From: SAR116 cluster bacterium AG-447-C21
Lineage (GTDB): Bacteria; Pseudomonadota; Alphaproteobacteria; Thalassobaculales; Thalassobaculaceae
Direction: 5' to 3'
Assembly (NCBI GenBank): GCA_003212315.1
Contig: QCQB01000004.1
Location: 62,001 to 126,000, forward strand
DNA: 64,000 nt
In this document: positions 51,156 to 60,306 of the stretch, piece by piece
Layout of the letters: every line of letters begins with the position of its first letter
Position numbering within the stretch: the first letter of the stretch is position 1
The notes under the pieces: generated by a model
What the model was told of the DNA's origin: nothing
What the model saw: the letters and a program-made list of their open reading frames with translations, nothing else
The model's database searches: none
Position numbers and translations under genes: made by a program

Positions 51156-53627
51156 CTATAGTTTCACTCTTTCATTCAGTGGATCGTAGAATGGGCGAAT
51201 ACTCACCTCAGCTTTAACTCGTGTCCCGGCAATATCAATTTCATAATCGGAATTCATTAGTTGCTCAACAGTTTCTCCCCTCTGACACGGTACATAACCT
51301 AGACCCACCGACGCTCCAAGGTAATGTCCAAATCCACCTGAGGTAATTCGACCAACCAATGTTCCATCTCGATAAATAGTTTCATTGTGGTAAAGTAGAG
51401 GCATGCTATCACGCAGTTTAAATTGTAGTAATCGTCTTTCGAGGCCCCTATCTTTTTTAGCTAAAACTGCATCCCGTCCAATAAAGTGTCCAAATTTATC
51501 TATTGGCTTATTCAATTTGACACAAAACCCTAAGCCAGCCTCTAATACATGATCCTCATCTGTTATATCGTGACCAAAATGACGATATGCCTTTTCCAGC
51601 CTGCAGGAATCAAGAACATGCATGCCGCATAATTGAAGGCCTTTGTCACTACCATTTTGAATAATAGTATCAAAAACGTGTTTTGCCATGTCTGTGGGGA
51701 TATATAATTCCCATCCTAATTCACCAACGTAGCTAATTCGATGAGCTCTTGCTAAACCCATCCCTATCTCTATTTCTTTGGCAGTTCCAAATGGGAATTT
51801 TTCATTAGATAATTCTTCGGGCGTAATGGCCTCTAAAAGACTCCGAGATTTTGGTCCCATTAAAGAGAATACAGCCTCTGCACTGGTAATATCTGTAACA
51901 ATACAATGAGCTTCATCTGGGATGTTGCGTTTGATCCACGATAAGTCTCTGACAGCCGAGGTTGCCGCTGTAACCACAACAAACGAAGTTTCCGAAAGCC
52001 TTGTTACTGTCAAATCAGCTTCTATACATCCGGATTCGTTAAGCCATTGGCCATAAACTATTTTGCCGACATCTACAGCAATATCGTTTGCCATAATTCT
52101 TTGTAAAACAGCTTCTGCGTCCCTTCCCTCAACTCGAAATTTGGCAAAAGAAGTTAAATCGAAAAAGCCAACTCCTGTTCTAATGGCCAAATGCTCTTTT
52201 GCAGCATATTCAAACCAGTTTTGTCTTTGCCAAGAATATTGGTATTCTGCTTTTTTTCCGTCCTTGATGTCTTTTACAGGCAAGAACCAATTTGGTCTTT
52301 CCCAGCCCGCTGTCTCACCAAAACATGCGCCAAACTTCAGAAGATCATCATGGATCGGGCTTTTCCTTATTCCCCGAGCAGATGCATATTGCCTATAAGG
52401 AAAGTGATCTGCGTAGAGCAGTCCAAGTGTTTCTTTTGAACGGTGATAAAGATAGGTTTTATTAGCCTGGAACTGTTGCATCCGGCGAATATCTACATCC
52501 CATAAATCGAACGGTGGCTCTCCGGCATCCATCCACTCTGATAAAGCTTTTCCTGCTCCACCGGCAGATTGAATTCCGATAGAGTTAAACCCACAAGCCA
52601 TATAAAAGTTTTTTAGATTTGGTGCCTCCCCAAGCAAATATCTATCATCGGGGGTAAAACTCTCTGGGCCATTGAAAAATAGCTGTATTCCCGCTTTTTC
52701 TAAAAGTGGCATGCGTCGCACAGCAGCATCTAGAATTGGTGAAAAATGTTCAATATCTTCTGGTAATTGGTCAAAACAAAAGTCATCTGGAATTCCATCC
52801 ATGCCCCATGGCTTTGCCTTTAATTCAAATGCTCCAATTAATAATTTACCCGCATCTTCTTTATAATAGGTTGCTTCGTCAGGGACCCTTAAGACAGGGA
52901 GATTTGGTTGCAACTCAGGAATGGGTTCCGTCACAATATAGAAATGTTCACTTGCATGAAGTGGAATATTGACATTGGCCATACGCCCGATTTCACGGCC
53001 CCACATCCCGGCACAATTAACTACATAATCCGCTGCTATTGTGCCTTTGTTAGTCTCTACACCTGTTGCATATCCTTTAGCCTGAGTAACTCCGACCACT
53101 TTAACATCTTCATAGATCTCGGCGCCGTTTTGGCGAGCTCCTTTAGCTAAGGCTAGGGCAATATTTGTTGGATCGGCTTGTCCATCACTTGGAAGAAAAA
53201 GGCCTCCAACAGAATCAGAAATATTTAAAAGAGGATAACGAGCTTGGACTTCATCACAGGATAAAATATCAGCTTCAATACCACAATTTTTTGCCATCAC
53301 GGCACCACGTGAAAATTCCTCCATACGCTCCGAGGTGATAGCCAGAGAGAGAGACCCGTTCCTCTTGTATCCTGTAGCGATCCCTGTTTCTGCCTCTAAT
53401 TCATTGTACAAGTCGGTCGAATAAATTGCTAATTTAGTCATATTGTAGGTAGCTCTTAGTTGCCCTATCAAACCTGCGGCATGCCAAGTGGTACCACTTG
53501 TTAATTGTTTTCTTTCCAGAAGGACAACGTTTTTCCAACCTAATTTTGTTAGATGATAAGCGACAGAACACCCTATGACACCACCACCAACTATCACTAC
53601 TCGAGCTTGACTTGGGAAATCAGCCAT
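51156..53627 (-). CDS. GcvT-family FAD protein (dimethylglycine/sarcosine dehydrogenase-like)
   Basis: 823 residues. The FAD-binding domain starts VVIVGGGVIGCSVAYHL; His49 in TTWHAAGLIG is the position that carries covalent FAD in dimethylglycine dehydrogenases. The C-terminal half (about 425-823) is a GcvT/aminomethyltransferase folate-binding domain (FDLTSFAKFRVEGRDAE, VGELGWELYIPTDMA, ITDEDHVLEAGLGF). Such enzymes demethylate dimethylglycine, sarcosine or related methylamines and pass the C1 unit to tetrahydrofolate. Length agrees with the family (about 810-830). Confidence 0.93.
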   Translation of the reverse strand: MADFPSQARVVIVGGGVIGCSVAYHLTKLGWKNVVLLERKQLTSGTTWHAAGLIGQLRATYNMTKLAIYSTDLYNELEAETGIATGYKRNGSLSLAITSERMEEFSRGAVMAKNCGIEADILSCDEVQARYPLLNISDSVGGLFLPSDGQADPTNIALALAKGARQNGAEIYEDVKVVGVTQAKGYATGVETNKGTIAADYVVNCAGMWGREIGRMANVNIPLHASEHFYIVTEPIPELQPNLPVLRVPDEATYYKEDAGKLLIGAFELKAKPWGMDGIPDDFCFDQLPEDIEHFSPILDAAVRRMPLLEKAGIQLFFNGPESFTPDDRYLLGEAPNLKNFYMACGFNSIGIQSAGGAGKALSEWMDAGEPPFDLWDVDIRRMQQFQANKTYLYHRSKETLGLLYADHFPYRQYASARGIRKSPIHDDLLKFGACFGETAGWERPNWFLPVKDIKDGKKAEYQYSWQRQNWFEYAAKEHLAIRTGVGFFDLTSFAKFRVEGRDAEAVLQRIMANDIAVDVGKIVYGQWLNESGCIEADLTVTRLSETSFVVVTAATSAVRDLSWIKRNIPDEAHCIVTDITSAEAVFSLMGPKSRSLLEAITPEELSNEKFPFGTAKEIEIGMGLARAHRISYVGELGWELYIPTDMAKHVFDTIIQNGSDKGLQLCGMHVLDSCRLEKAYRHFGHDITDEDHVLEAGLGFCVKLNKPIDKFGHFIGRDAVLAKKDRGLERRLLQFKLRDSMPLLYHNETIYRDGTLVGRITSGGFGHYLGASVGLGYVPCQRGETVEQLMNSDYEIDIAGTRVKAEVSIRPFYDPLNERVKL

Positions 53628-53682
53628 TATACTTGTCCGATTCGTACAAAATATCAGTGTTTATTTTATCCACACATTAAAT

Positions 53683-54915
53683 CTAAGCAAGTGACGGATT
53701 TAGTTCAATTCTGCGCGATCGCAAATAGAAATAAACAAAGACAACAAAATTAACAACATTGAAGCAAAACCCACCCACAAACGCAAATTTGTAAGAACCC
53801 ATCACATCATAGATATGACCAGCCATCCACCCTCCGATAGCCATTCCAACTGCAGCAAATCCATATTGGGCCGCAACTCGCCAGCCAATCTGTGTCACAG
53901 GAAACCATAGTCTCAAGATCATGGGATAACACGGCATGATACCAGCAAACCCAATACCGAAAAGCGCTGCCGCTATATAAAGACCCACAAGACTATCTAC
54001 CCAAGCAAAAACCAGCAACATCGTGGCTTGACTGGCAGAGCCAATCAACAAAGTGAGAACGGGTCCAATTTTATCCGAAAGCATACCAAAACAAATTCTG
54101 CTAACAAATCCAAACCCCATCAGAACGGATAAAAGTCCCGCAGCATTAGAAGCAGAATGTCCAAGGTCAGTACCATAACTCACGAGATGCACAACTGGCA
54201 TAGCCATTGCCGAGCAACAGCAGATAACTGCTATCCACAACACCATTTGTACTCTAATGGACGACAATCCCAGAACAAGCCCATCATTATTTACATTCTC
54301 GTTAAGGTGGTCTTTCTGTACTGCAGGGGGATGTGGCCTAATTAACCAAGCTAAGGGAAGCATGGTAATCAGAGAAAATATTGAAAAATAAAAAAAAGTT
54401 TCCCGCCAACCAACTAAATCATTCATGGCCTGGAATATTGGAGGCCACAACACACCTGCCAATCCCTGACCAGACGCTATTATTGCAACGGCTAAACCTC
54501 GTCTTTTATCAAACCAGCGTGTGGCGTTTGCCACCAGGGGTGCTATCATAGCCGCTTTTCCAAAAAGCCCTATTAGAACGCCATTAGCAAGCCACAACTC
54601 CCAACGATCCTGCGTGAAACTTGCCACGAAAGCACCAAGAGCAATCATAAGAGAACCAAATACGGCAGGTCCAAGGATTCCACGACGGTCCATCCATAAT
54701 CCCATAAAAATACCACCGATACCGGCGCCTATCATCATCAGTGAATAGGCCAAAGATGGAACCCATCTCTGCTCACCAAGGTCCGCTGCAATCGGTTTAA
54801 GTGCAACAAAAAGTATATTGGGAGCGCCTAGCGCAATCGTATTCAGCAATAGGGAGGCGATGATAATTATCCAACCGTATGGGATTTCTATACTGGCTGT
54901 TTTCTCTTTAGTCAT
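53683..54915 (-). CDS. MFS transporter (OFA/oxalate-formate-type)
   Basis: About 410 residues from ATG 54915 (GAG upstream); the longer TTG start at 54969 adds 18 hydrophobic residues and is less likely. It has twelve predicted helices with IPYGWIIIIASLLLN at the start, FMGLWMDRRGILGPAVFG (loop 2-3), and SRICFGMLSDKIG and AAQYGFAAVGMAIGGWMAG in the second half, typical of the monocarboxylate/oxalate-formate type MFS. It is divergent from the RraA-like gene and follows the flavoprotein gene with a 55-base gap. Confidence 0.9.
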   Translation of the reverse strand: MTKEKTASIEIPYGWIIIIASLLLNTIALGAPNILFVALKPIAADLGEQRWVPSLAYSLMMIGAGIGGIFMGLWMDRRGILGPAVFGSLMIALGAFVASFTQDRWELWLANGVLIGLFGKAAMIAPLVANATRWFDKRRGLAVAIIASGQGLAGVLWPPIFQAMNDLVGWRETFFYFSIFSLITMLPLAWLIRPHPPAVQKDHLNENVNNDGLVLGLSSIRVQMVLWIAVICCCSAMAMPVVHLVSYGTDLGHSASNAAGLLSVLMGFGFVSRICFGMLSDKIGPVLTLLIGSASQATMLLVFAWVDSLVGLYIAAALFGIGFAGIMPCYPMILRLWFPVTQIGWRVAAQYGFAAVGMAIGGWMAGHIYDVMGSYKFAFVGGFCFNVVNFVVFVYFYLRSRRIELNPSLA

Positions 54916-55114
54916 TACAAGCTCGTCTTTTGATTTTGGTGCAAGCAACAACAATACTTTAAACAGCAAGATCGAGCTTTTGGACCATCAGATATAAAAG
55001 ATCTCTACGATCAACATTCCGAAAAAGCAATTTATTTTTATTTTTTCTACAAACACGATATTCGCACAAACCCGCATTACAGATTACCTAAACAAAGAAA
55101 TACTGCGTTACACT

Positions 55115-55126
55115 CTTACCAGTAAG
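55115..55126. promoter_or_regulatory. Palindrome CTTAC-CA-GTAAG
   Basis: A 12-base near-perfect palindrome lies 55 bases ahead of the RraA-like gene, in the 260-base divergent region with the MFS gene. It overlaps a second symmetric string TACC-AGTAA-GGTA, so the true operator centre is unclear. Weak on its own. Confidence 0.3.
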
Positions 55127-55178
55127 GTAGTTCTTAATAGAAACAGTTTATTTGTGGTAAAAAAAGGGAGGAAAATCA

Positions 55179-55853
55179 GTGTCTATTGGTTTCAGAATAT
55201 TAAATAGAAAACAAAAGGTTGATCCTGATTTAGCTAACCAATTCCTTGAGCTACCCGTGGCAAATGTTAGTGATAGCATGTGGCGAATGACAGCCGGCGG
55301 ATCATCTCTACGCCCCATGCATAAATCAGGTCAAATGGCAGGTGCAGCGTTAACCGTCAAATCTCGTCCCGGAGATAACCTAATGTTGCATAAAGCCATC
55401 GATATGGCAGAACCAGGTGATATAATTGTCTGCGACGCGGGAGGTGATCTCACAAATTCGCTCATGGGAGAATTAATGTTAGCCCATGCAGCTAAGCGGA
55501 ATGTTGGTGGGTTTGTGTTAAATGCTGCCATCAGGGATGTACTAGCATTTCTAGATGTCAATCTCCCCGTTTTTGCTGCAGGAGTGAGCCACCGCGGCCC
55601 CTATAAAGATGGCCCAGGAGAAATCAACGTTCCTATAGCAATAGATGGCATGGTAATCGAGCCAGGCGATCTGGTCATTGGAGACTGGGACGGTGTTCTC
55701 GCAGTGCCGTTTGACGATGTCCAAAGAGTCCTTGAGTTTACAATCTCAAAACAGAAGACAGAGGTGGATCAAATGGCTGAGATTGAGTCGGGTACGAGTG
55801 ATCGTTCGTGGATAGATAAAACGCTAAAGGAGCGCGGATGCGAGATGCCATAG
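55179..55853 (+). CDS. RraA/4-carboxy-4-hydroxy-2-oxoadipate aldolase-family protein
   Basis: 224 residues, GTG start at 55179 behind GGGAGG. The DlpA/RraA-type fold motifs are PVANVSDSMWRM, GDIIVCDAGGD (80-90), the substrate-binding Gly97-Glu98-Leu99, and Arg119-Asp120 (NAAIRDV), the catalytic pair of metal-dependent HMG/CHA aldolases. It could split an oxaloacetate- or pyruvate-containing hydroxy acid. RraA proper (an RNase E inhibitor) lacks the full catalytic set; this copy retains Arg-Asp. It is divergent from an MFS transporter. Confidence 0.85.
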   Translation: MSIGFRILNRKQKVDPDLANQFLELPVANVSDSMWRMTAGGSSLRPMHKSGQMAGAALTVKSRPGDNLMLHKAIDMAEPGDIIVCDAGGDLTNSLMGELMLAHAAKRNVGGFVLNAAIRDVLAFLDVNLPVFAAGVSHRGPYKDGPGEINVPIAIDGMVIEPGDLVIGDWDGVLAVPFDDVQRVLEFTISKQKTEVDQMAEIESGTSDRSWIDKTLKERGCEMP

Positions 55854-55899
55854 GCATGGTCAATTGGTTTTTGTAATAGCTACTCGATCACTCCGAATA

Positions 55900-57210
55900 T
55901 TAATCCGCAGCTAAAATACCCGCGCGACTATCTAAAAACTCCTCAAAACAGCCTATGGCATAATCTAAGTCCTCATCGACCATTGGCAATGATAGATTTA
56001 GCATTCCTCGTCTTGCATGATAAACGCCTGAATTAAGCATATCTAAATGCAGTAGGTCGCGTTTTCGATTAGCTACCGGATCTTTGACGGGTCGAAGAAT
56101 AGGTTTTTCCGTGAAATGGACAGTGTTCATTGAACCAACCCCGGTCACCTGCATGGGCAACGACCTCTTCTCAATGCTATTTGTTAAACGCCGTCTAAAA
56201 CTATCCCCCTTTGCATTTAATTGCCTGCAAGCCTCCGGCGTAAAAAGTTGCGTCAAACCGGCTACGCCAGCGGTCATAGTCATTATATTATTGTTAAAAG
56301 TGCCTGCATGAGGCCAGGCACCATCAGCTTTAGGATTAAACCCTTCCATTATGTCTTCTCTTCCACCGAAAGCACCAAAAGAAACCCCGCCCCCAAGATA
56401 CTTTCCCAATGTTATTAAATCAGGCAAGATTTCCAGATCGCCGTGTCTTCCGCCAGGCGCCAATCGTGATGTCATCACCTCATCAAAGATTAATAGTGAT
56501 CCGGTTTCTTTAGTTGCGCTGCGGAGGGTTTCAAGGAATTCTTTAGAGGCAGGTATACAACCGCTGGAACCCATCATGGGCTCCACAATTACGCAAGCTA
56601 ATTGATCCCCTTCGCGTTTTATCACCTCGCGAGCAATCTCTGGATCATTATAAGGAATGAGGACCATTTCAAAAGGAGCGTTTATGGGTGATGGTGAGGC
56701 AAAATATAGCACTCCTCCATGATACCCACCTTCCATCGCCATTACTTTAGAGCGTCCGGTGAACGCCCTTGCTGCACCAATAGCCATCAGGTTGGCTTCG
56801 GTACCAGAATTTGTAAATCGAATTAGATCCAGGGCAGGGAAACGTTCGACAAGTAAACGGGCGAGCCGTGCCTCCATCATGTTGGGCCCTCCCAACACAA
56901 TGCCGTCCCTAACTGCCGTCTCAATCGCTGACTGAATGATTGGGTTATTATGACCATAAATACCCGCCGTGTATTCACCCAGAAAATCTACAATTTTATG
57001 TCCATCCGCATCGTATAAATGTGCTCCCTCACCTTTCGAAAAAGTTAACGGATAAGGCGCGTAATGCAATACGGTGCGGGTATTACCTCCAGGCATTACT
57101 TCAGAAGCGCTGACATGCATTGCTGCACTGTTTGGATTACGCTGTTTAAAATTATCCTCAGCCTCTGCGTAGGAAGTCTCCAAATCCACGTTTTTTAATA
57201 CAGTGTTCAT
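55900..57210 (-). CDS. Class III aminotransferase (glutamate-1-semialdehyde aminomutase-like)
   Basis: 436 residues from ATG 57210 (AGAGGA five bases upstream); the longer frame from 57249 is not used. The PLP Lys270 is in TLGKYLGGGVSFGAFGG, Asp243 in FDEVMTSR, and the early GNTRTVLHYAPYPLTFSKG is HemL-like. It lacks evidence of being HemL itself: it lies among catabolic genes and has divergent substrate loops, so it is more likely an omega-aminotransferase. Upstream, shared with purB, are two inverted repeats. Confidence 0.88.
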   Translation of the reverse strand: MNTVLKNVDLETSYAEAEDNFKQRNPNSAAMHVSASEVMPGGNTRTVLHYAPYPLTFSKGEGAHLYDADGHKIVDFLGEYTAGIYGHNNPIIQSAIETAVRDGIVLGGPNMMEARLARLLVERFPALDLIRFTNSGTEANLMAIGAARAFTGRSKVMAMEGGYHGGVLYFASPSPINAPFEMVLIPYNDPEIAREVIKREGDQLACVIVEPMMGSSGCIPASKEFLETLRSATKETGSLLIFDEVMTSRLAPGGRHGDLEILPDLITLGKYLGGGVSFGAFGGREDIMEGFNPKADGAWPHAGTFNNNIMTMTAGVAGLTQLFTPEACRQLNAKGDSFRRRLTNSIEKRSLPMQVTGVGSMNTVHFTEKPILRPVKDPVANRKRDLLHLDMLNSGVYHARRGMLNLSLPMVDEDLDYAIGCFEEFLDSRAGILAAD

Positions 57211-57233
57211 ATCGTCCTCTATTTTCAAATGCC

Positions 57234-57310
57234 GATATCTTGATATCATACGATTGCAAAATGTTTTACGCGACAGAATAACTGGAACAACAATATCTTA
57301 TTAGTTCCAG
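57234..57310. promoter_or_regulatory. Two inverted repeats between the aminotransferase and purB
   Basis: GATATC-TT-GATATC (57234-57247) lies 24 bases upstream of the aminotransferase start. CTGGAAC (57282-57288) and GTTCCAG (57304-57310) form a perfect 7-bp inverted repeat with a 15-base loop. Both lie in the shared region of divergent genes. Their role is unknown. Confidence 0.35.
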
Positions 57311-57429
57311 AAAATACTGCAATCAATTATAAAATATTTTCAAAAATATTGTTTAATTTCTGGTTATTACCATTCTAAAATATTAGGTTATCTCTCGTGT
57401 ATGCAAAGATATTTTTAAGGATAGAATAG

Positions 57430-58725
57430 ATGATACCGCGTTACTCCCGTCCCATAATGGAAAAAATTTGGGAGCCAGAAAACCGTTTCCAAATCTGGTT
57501 TGAAATAGAAGCACATGCCTGCGACGCACAAGCAGAATTGGGGATAATTCCAAAAGAGGCGGCACAAGCTGTCTGGGAGAAAGGTGGGTTTGATGTAAAG
57601 CGAATAGATGCGATAGAGGCGGAGGTTAAACACGACGTAATCGCCTTTCTTACTAGCCTCGCTGAGTACGTTGGACCAGAAGCAAGATTTGTTCATCAGG
57701 GAATGACCTCATCGGACGTATTGGACACATGTCTTTCTGTGCAACTCAGTCAAGCTGCCGATATTTTGCTCGAGGACATGGATAATTTACTTGCTGCCCT
57801 AAAACGCAGGGCTATAGAACATAAACTAACTCCGACTGTAGGTAGAAGCCATGCTATCCACGCAGAGCCTACAACATTTGGCGTTAAACTCGCGGGTTTC
57901 TATGCGGAGTTCAAACGAAATAAAGATCGATTAGAAATTGCCCGAAAAGAGATAGCAACCTGCGCTATTTCCGGGCCGGTTGGAACTTTTGCAAGTATAG
58001 ACCCAAAAGTAGAACAACACGTAGCGGACAAACTTGGACTTAAAATCGAACCCGTCTCAACACAGATTATCCCTCGTGATAGACATGCCGTGTTCTTCGC
58101 GGTACTCGGCGTCATAGCAAGTTCTTTGGAACGCCTGGCGGTTGAAGTGAGACATTTACAAAGAACAGAGGTACGGGAAGCTGAGGAATTTTTCTCAGAA
58201 GGACAAAAGGGCTCGTCGTCCATGCCGCATAAGCGAAACCCGGTGTTGACAGAAAACATAACCGGACTGGCGCGGTTAGTTAGAAGCCATGTCATTCCAG
58301 CACTGGAAAATGTAGCGCTTTGGCACGAGCGGGATATTTCGCACTCTTCCGTTGAACGTGTGATCGGTCCCGATAGCACCATTGGGCTAGACTTTGCAAT
58401 GGCAAGAATGACGAATGTGATAGATAAATTAATTGTATATCCAGAAAACATGCAATCTAATTTAGATAAGCTAGGAGGCCTCATACATTCCCAAAGGGTT
58501 CTGCTTGAATTAACTCAAAAAGGAATGACAAGAGAAGAGTCCTACGCAGCAGTCCAGCGCAACGCCATGCCGGTCTGGCTCGAAGGCAAAGACTTTCGGA
58601 ATTTGTTAAAAGCCGATAGCGCTATAGAAAAGTATCTTAACCATAACGAGATCGACGAGCTGTTCGACATGTCTTTCCATATGAAACACATTGATACAAT
58701 TTTTTCCCGGGTTTTTGGGGAATAG
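57430..58725 (+). CDS. purB: Adenylosuccinate lyase
   Basis: PurB splits SAICAR and adenylosuccinate with release of fumarate in purine synthesis. The 431-residue protein has MIPRYSRPIMEKIW at the start, TSSDVLDT (93-100), the catalytic His141 (GRSHAIHAEP), and the superfamily signature SSSMPHKRNP (262-271) with the catalytic Ser. ATG 57430 has AAGGA upstream. It is monocistronic, divergent from the aminotransferase. Confidence 0.97.
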   Translation: MIPRYSRPIMEKIWEPENRFQIWFEIEAHACDAQAELGIIPKEAAQAVWEKGGFDVKRIDAIEAEVKHDVIAFLTSLAEYVGPEARFVHQGMTSSDVLDTCLSVQLSQAADILLEDMDNLLAALKRRAIEHKLTPTVGRSHAIHAEPTTFGVKLAGFYAEFKRNKDRLEIARKEIATCAISGPVGTFASIDPKVEQHVADKLGLKIEPVSTQIIPRDRHAVFFAVLGVIASSLERLAVEVRHLQRTEVREAEEFFSEGQKGSSSMPHKRNPVLTENITGLARLVRSHVIPALENVALWHERDISHSSVERVIGPDSTIGLDFAMARMTNVIDKLIVYPENMQSNLDKLGGLIHSQRVLLELTQKGMTREESYAAVQRNAMPVWLEGKDFRNLLKADSAIEKYLNHNEIDELFDMSFHMKHIDTIFSRVFGE

Positions 58726-58766
58726 TGAGAAAATAAGGGAAAAAACGTCTATTAAAAATGCGAAAC

Positions 58767-59477
58767 TTATAGAATATTAATAGGACGGCGAACGGAAATG
58801 ACTTCTGTCGTTATTGACACATCTAAACACAGCATCTCCACGCCAACATTTTCAGCATGAATAAAAGCCTTTTGATAGTCCGAGTCTATGTCTCCAGCTA
58901 TACAAAAACGGTCACAATCCATGCGTTGGACAAGATATACCATCACCGCTCTGTCCCCGTTTTTAACCTGATTTGCCAATTCATTTAAATGGCGTGCGCC
59001 GCGCGTTGTCACCGAGTCTGGAAACTCAGCTATACCAGGAATAACACCGGTATCCCTTTTCAAATGAACATTTTTAATTTCCACCCAACATCGACCGCGC
59101 GCTGAGTCCTCCAACAACACATCGATCCGAGATCGATCTCCATAATTCACCTCTCTTCTTATGGTCTCATAGCCAGCGAGTTCTGGTATTCTACCCTCTG
59201 TAATAGCCTCCGAAACAATCGTGTTTGGATATCCAGTATTAATCCCAACTAATCCATTTTCATCTTCAAATAATTCAAAAGTGAATGGAAGTTTACGCTT
59301 TGGATTATCCGAGTGGGAGAGCCAAATTTTTGATCCGGGGGTCATCAATCCCGTCATTCGTCCAGGGTTGGGACAATGTGCAGTAACTTTGGTTCCATCT
59401 TCCAGAATCACATCTGCCAAAAAACGTTTGTAACGCTTTACTAATATCCCAGGATGAAGTGGACGAGGCAGTTGCAT
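58767..59477 (-). CDS. sfsA: SfsA family DNA/RNA nuclease
   Basis: 236 residues from ATG 59477, with GGATA upstream; the TTG start at 59489 is rejected. Motifs: LHPGILVKRYKRFLADVILE, CPNPGRMTGLM, SRIDVLLEDSARGRCWVEIKNVHLK with the PD-(D/E)xK-like nuclease site, and FPDSVTTRGARHL. SfsA was first linked to sugar fermentation and is now viewed as a nuclease. Function in this organism is unknown. It is divergent from the CinA-like gene. Confidence 0.92.
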   Translation of the reverse strand: MQLPRPLHPGILVKRYKRFLADVILEDGTKVTAHCPNPGRMTGLMTPGSKIWLSHSDNPKRKLPFTFELFEDENGLVGINTGYPNTIVSEAITEGRIPELAGYETIRREVNYGDRSRIDVLLEDSARGRCWVEIKNVHLKRDTGVIPGIAEFPDSVTTRGARHLNELANQVKNGDRAVMVYLVQRMDCDRFCIAGDIDSDYQKAFIHAENVGVEMLCLDVSITTEVISVRRPINIL

Positions 59478-59526
59478 GGTGCTATCCAATAAGTAAACAA
59501 TTATTCATTCTTGGAAGAGAACAAAT

Positions 59527-60306
59527 ATGGCTTCTGACGACAATACGATCAATCTCGTTACTGCTGCTTTTGTTATAATAGGAAACGAAATACTATCGGG
59601 TAGAACAAAAGATGCAAATTTATCCTTCCTTGCTTCTGAATTATCTAACATCGGAATACGGCTCGAAGAGGTTCGAATCATAAAAGACGACCATGAAATA
59701 ATAGCCGAAACAGTCAGAATTATAAGAAAACAATACGATTATGTTTTTACATCAGGAGGGATTGGCCCAACCCATGATGACATCACCTGCGACTCCATAG
59801 CACAATCCTTTAACCTAGAAGTTTACCATCACCCCGATGCAGTTCAGCGCATGTCTGACCATGCAAGAAAACGAAATGTGGAGTTAAATGAAGCACGGAT
59901 GCGAATGGCACGTACCCCCAAAGGTGCAACTTTAATTCTCAATCCAATATCGGCAGCACCTGGATTTACGGTGGAAAATGTCCATGTAATGGCGGGGGTC
60001 CCAAGTGTGTTCCAGGCGATGGTAAAAGAATTACTGCCGACACTTAAAACCGGTACAAAAGTACATTCAGCAACCGTAATTTGTAATCTGGGTGAAGGTT
60101 TGATAGCCAAGGGACTGGAAGAAATTCAAATTCAAAAACCCAATATCGATATAGGCAGCTATCCCTATTTCCGTTCAGGTGTCTATGGCACCGAGCTTGT
60201 ATTGCGAGGAACAGATATTAAAGATATAGAAGCGAGTGCAGAATCTATTCGGCAACTCATTATAAAAAATGGTGGACACCCCACTACTGAAAAGGACTAT
60301 AAATGA
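59527..60306 (+). CDS. CinA-like molybdopterin-binding-domain protein
   Basis: 259 residues with GNEILSGRTKDANLSFLASE and TSGGIGPTHDDITCDSIAQ, the MoCF-biosynthesis (MogA/MoeA-like) domain of CinA family proteins, plus the KOW/FAD-pyrophosphatase-like C-terminal section. The C-terminal nicotinamide-nucleotide deamidase domain of full CinA is absent. The related COG1058-only form may be an ADP-ribose or FAD pyrophosphatase. It overlaps the enoyl-CoA hydratase gene by four bases, so the two are co-translated. Confidence 0.88.
   Translation: MASDDNTINLVTAAFVIIGNEILSGRTKDANLSFLASELSNIGIRLEEVRIIKDDHEIIAETVRIIRKQYDYVFTSGGIGPTHDDITCDSIAQSFNLEVYHHPDAVQRMSDHARKRNVELNEARMRMARTPKGATLILNPISAAPGFTVENVHVMAGVPSVFQAMVKELLPTLKTGTKVHSATVICNLGEGLIAKGLEEIQIQKPNIDIGSYPYFRSGVYGTELVLRGTDIKDIEASAESIRQLIIKNGGHPTTEKDYK

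Noticed and set aside
55900-57210. hemL (glutamate-1-semialdehyde aminomutase proper)
   Set aside because: Alphaproteobacteria mostly make 5-aminolevulinate by the glycine route, and the gene lies among catabolic genes; a general class III aminotransferase is safer.
57900-58484. 194-codon frame antisense to purB
   Set aside because: It is inside purB, has no ribosome site and no recognisable protein pattern.
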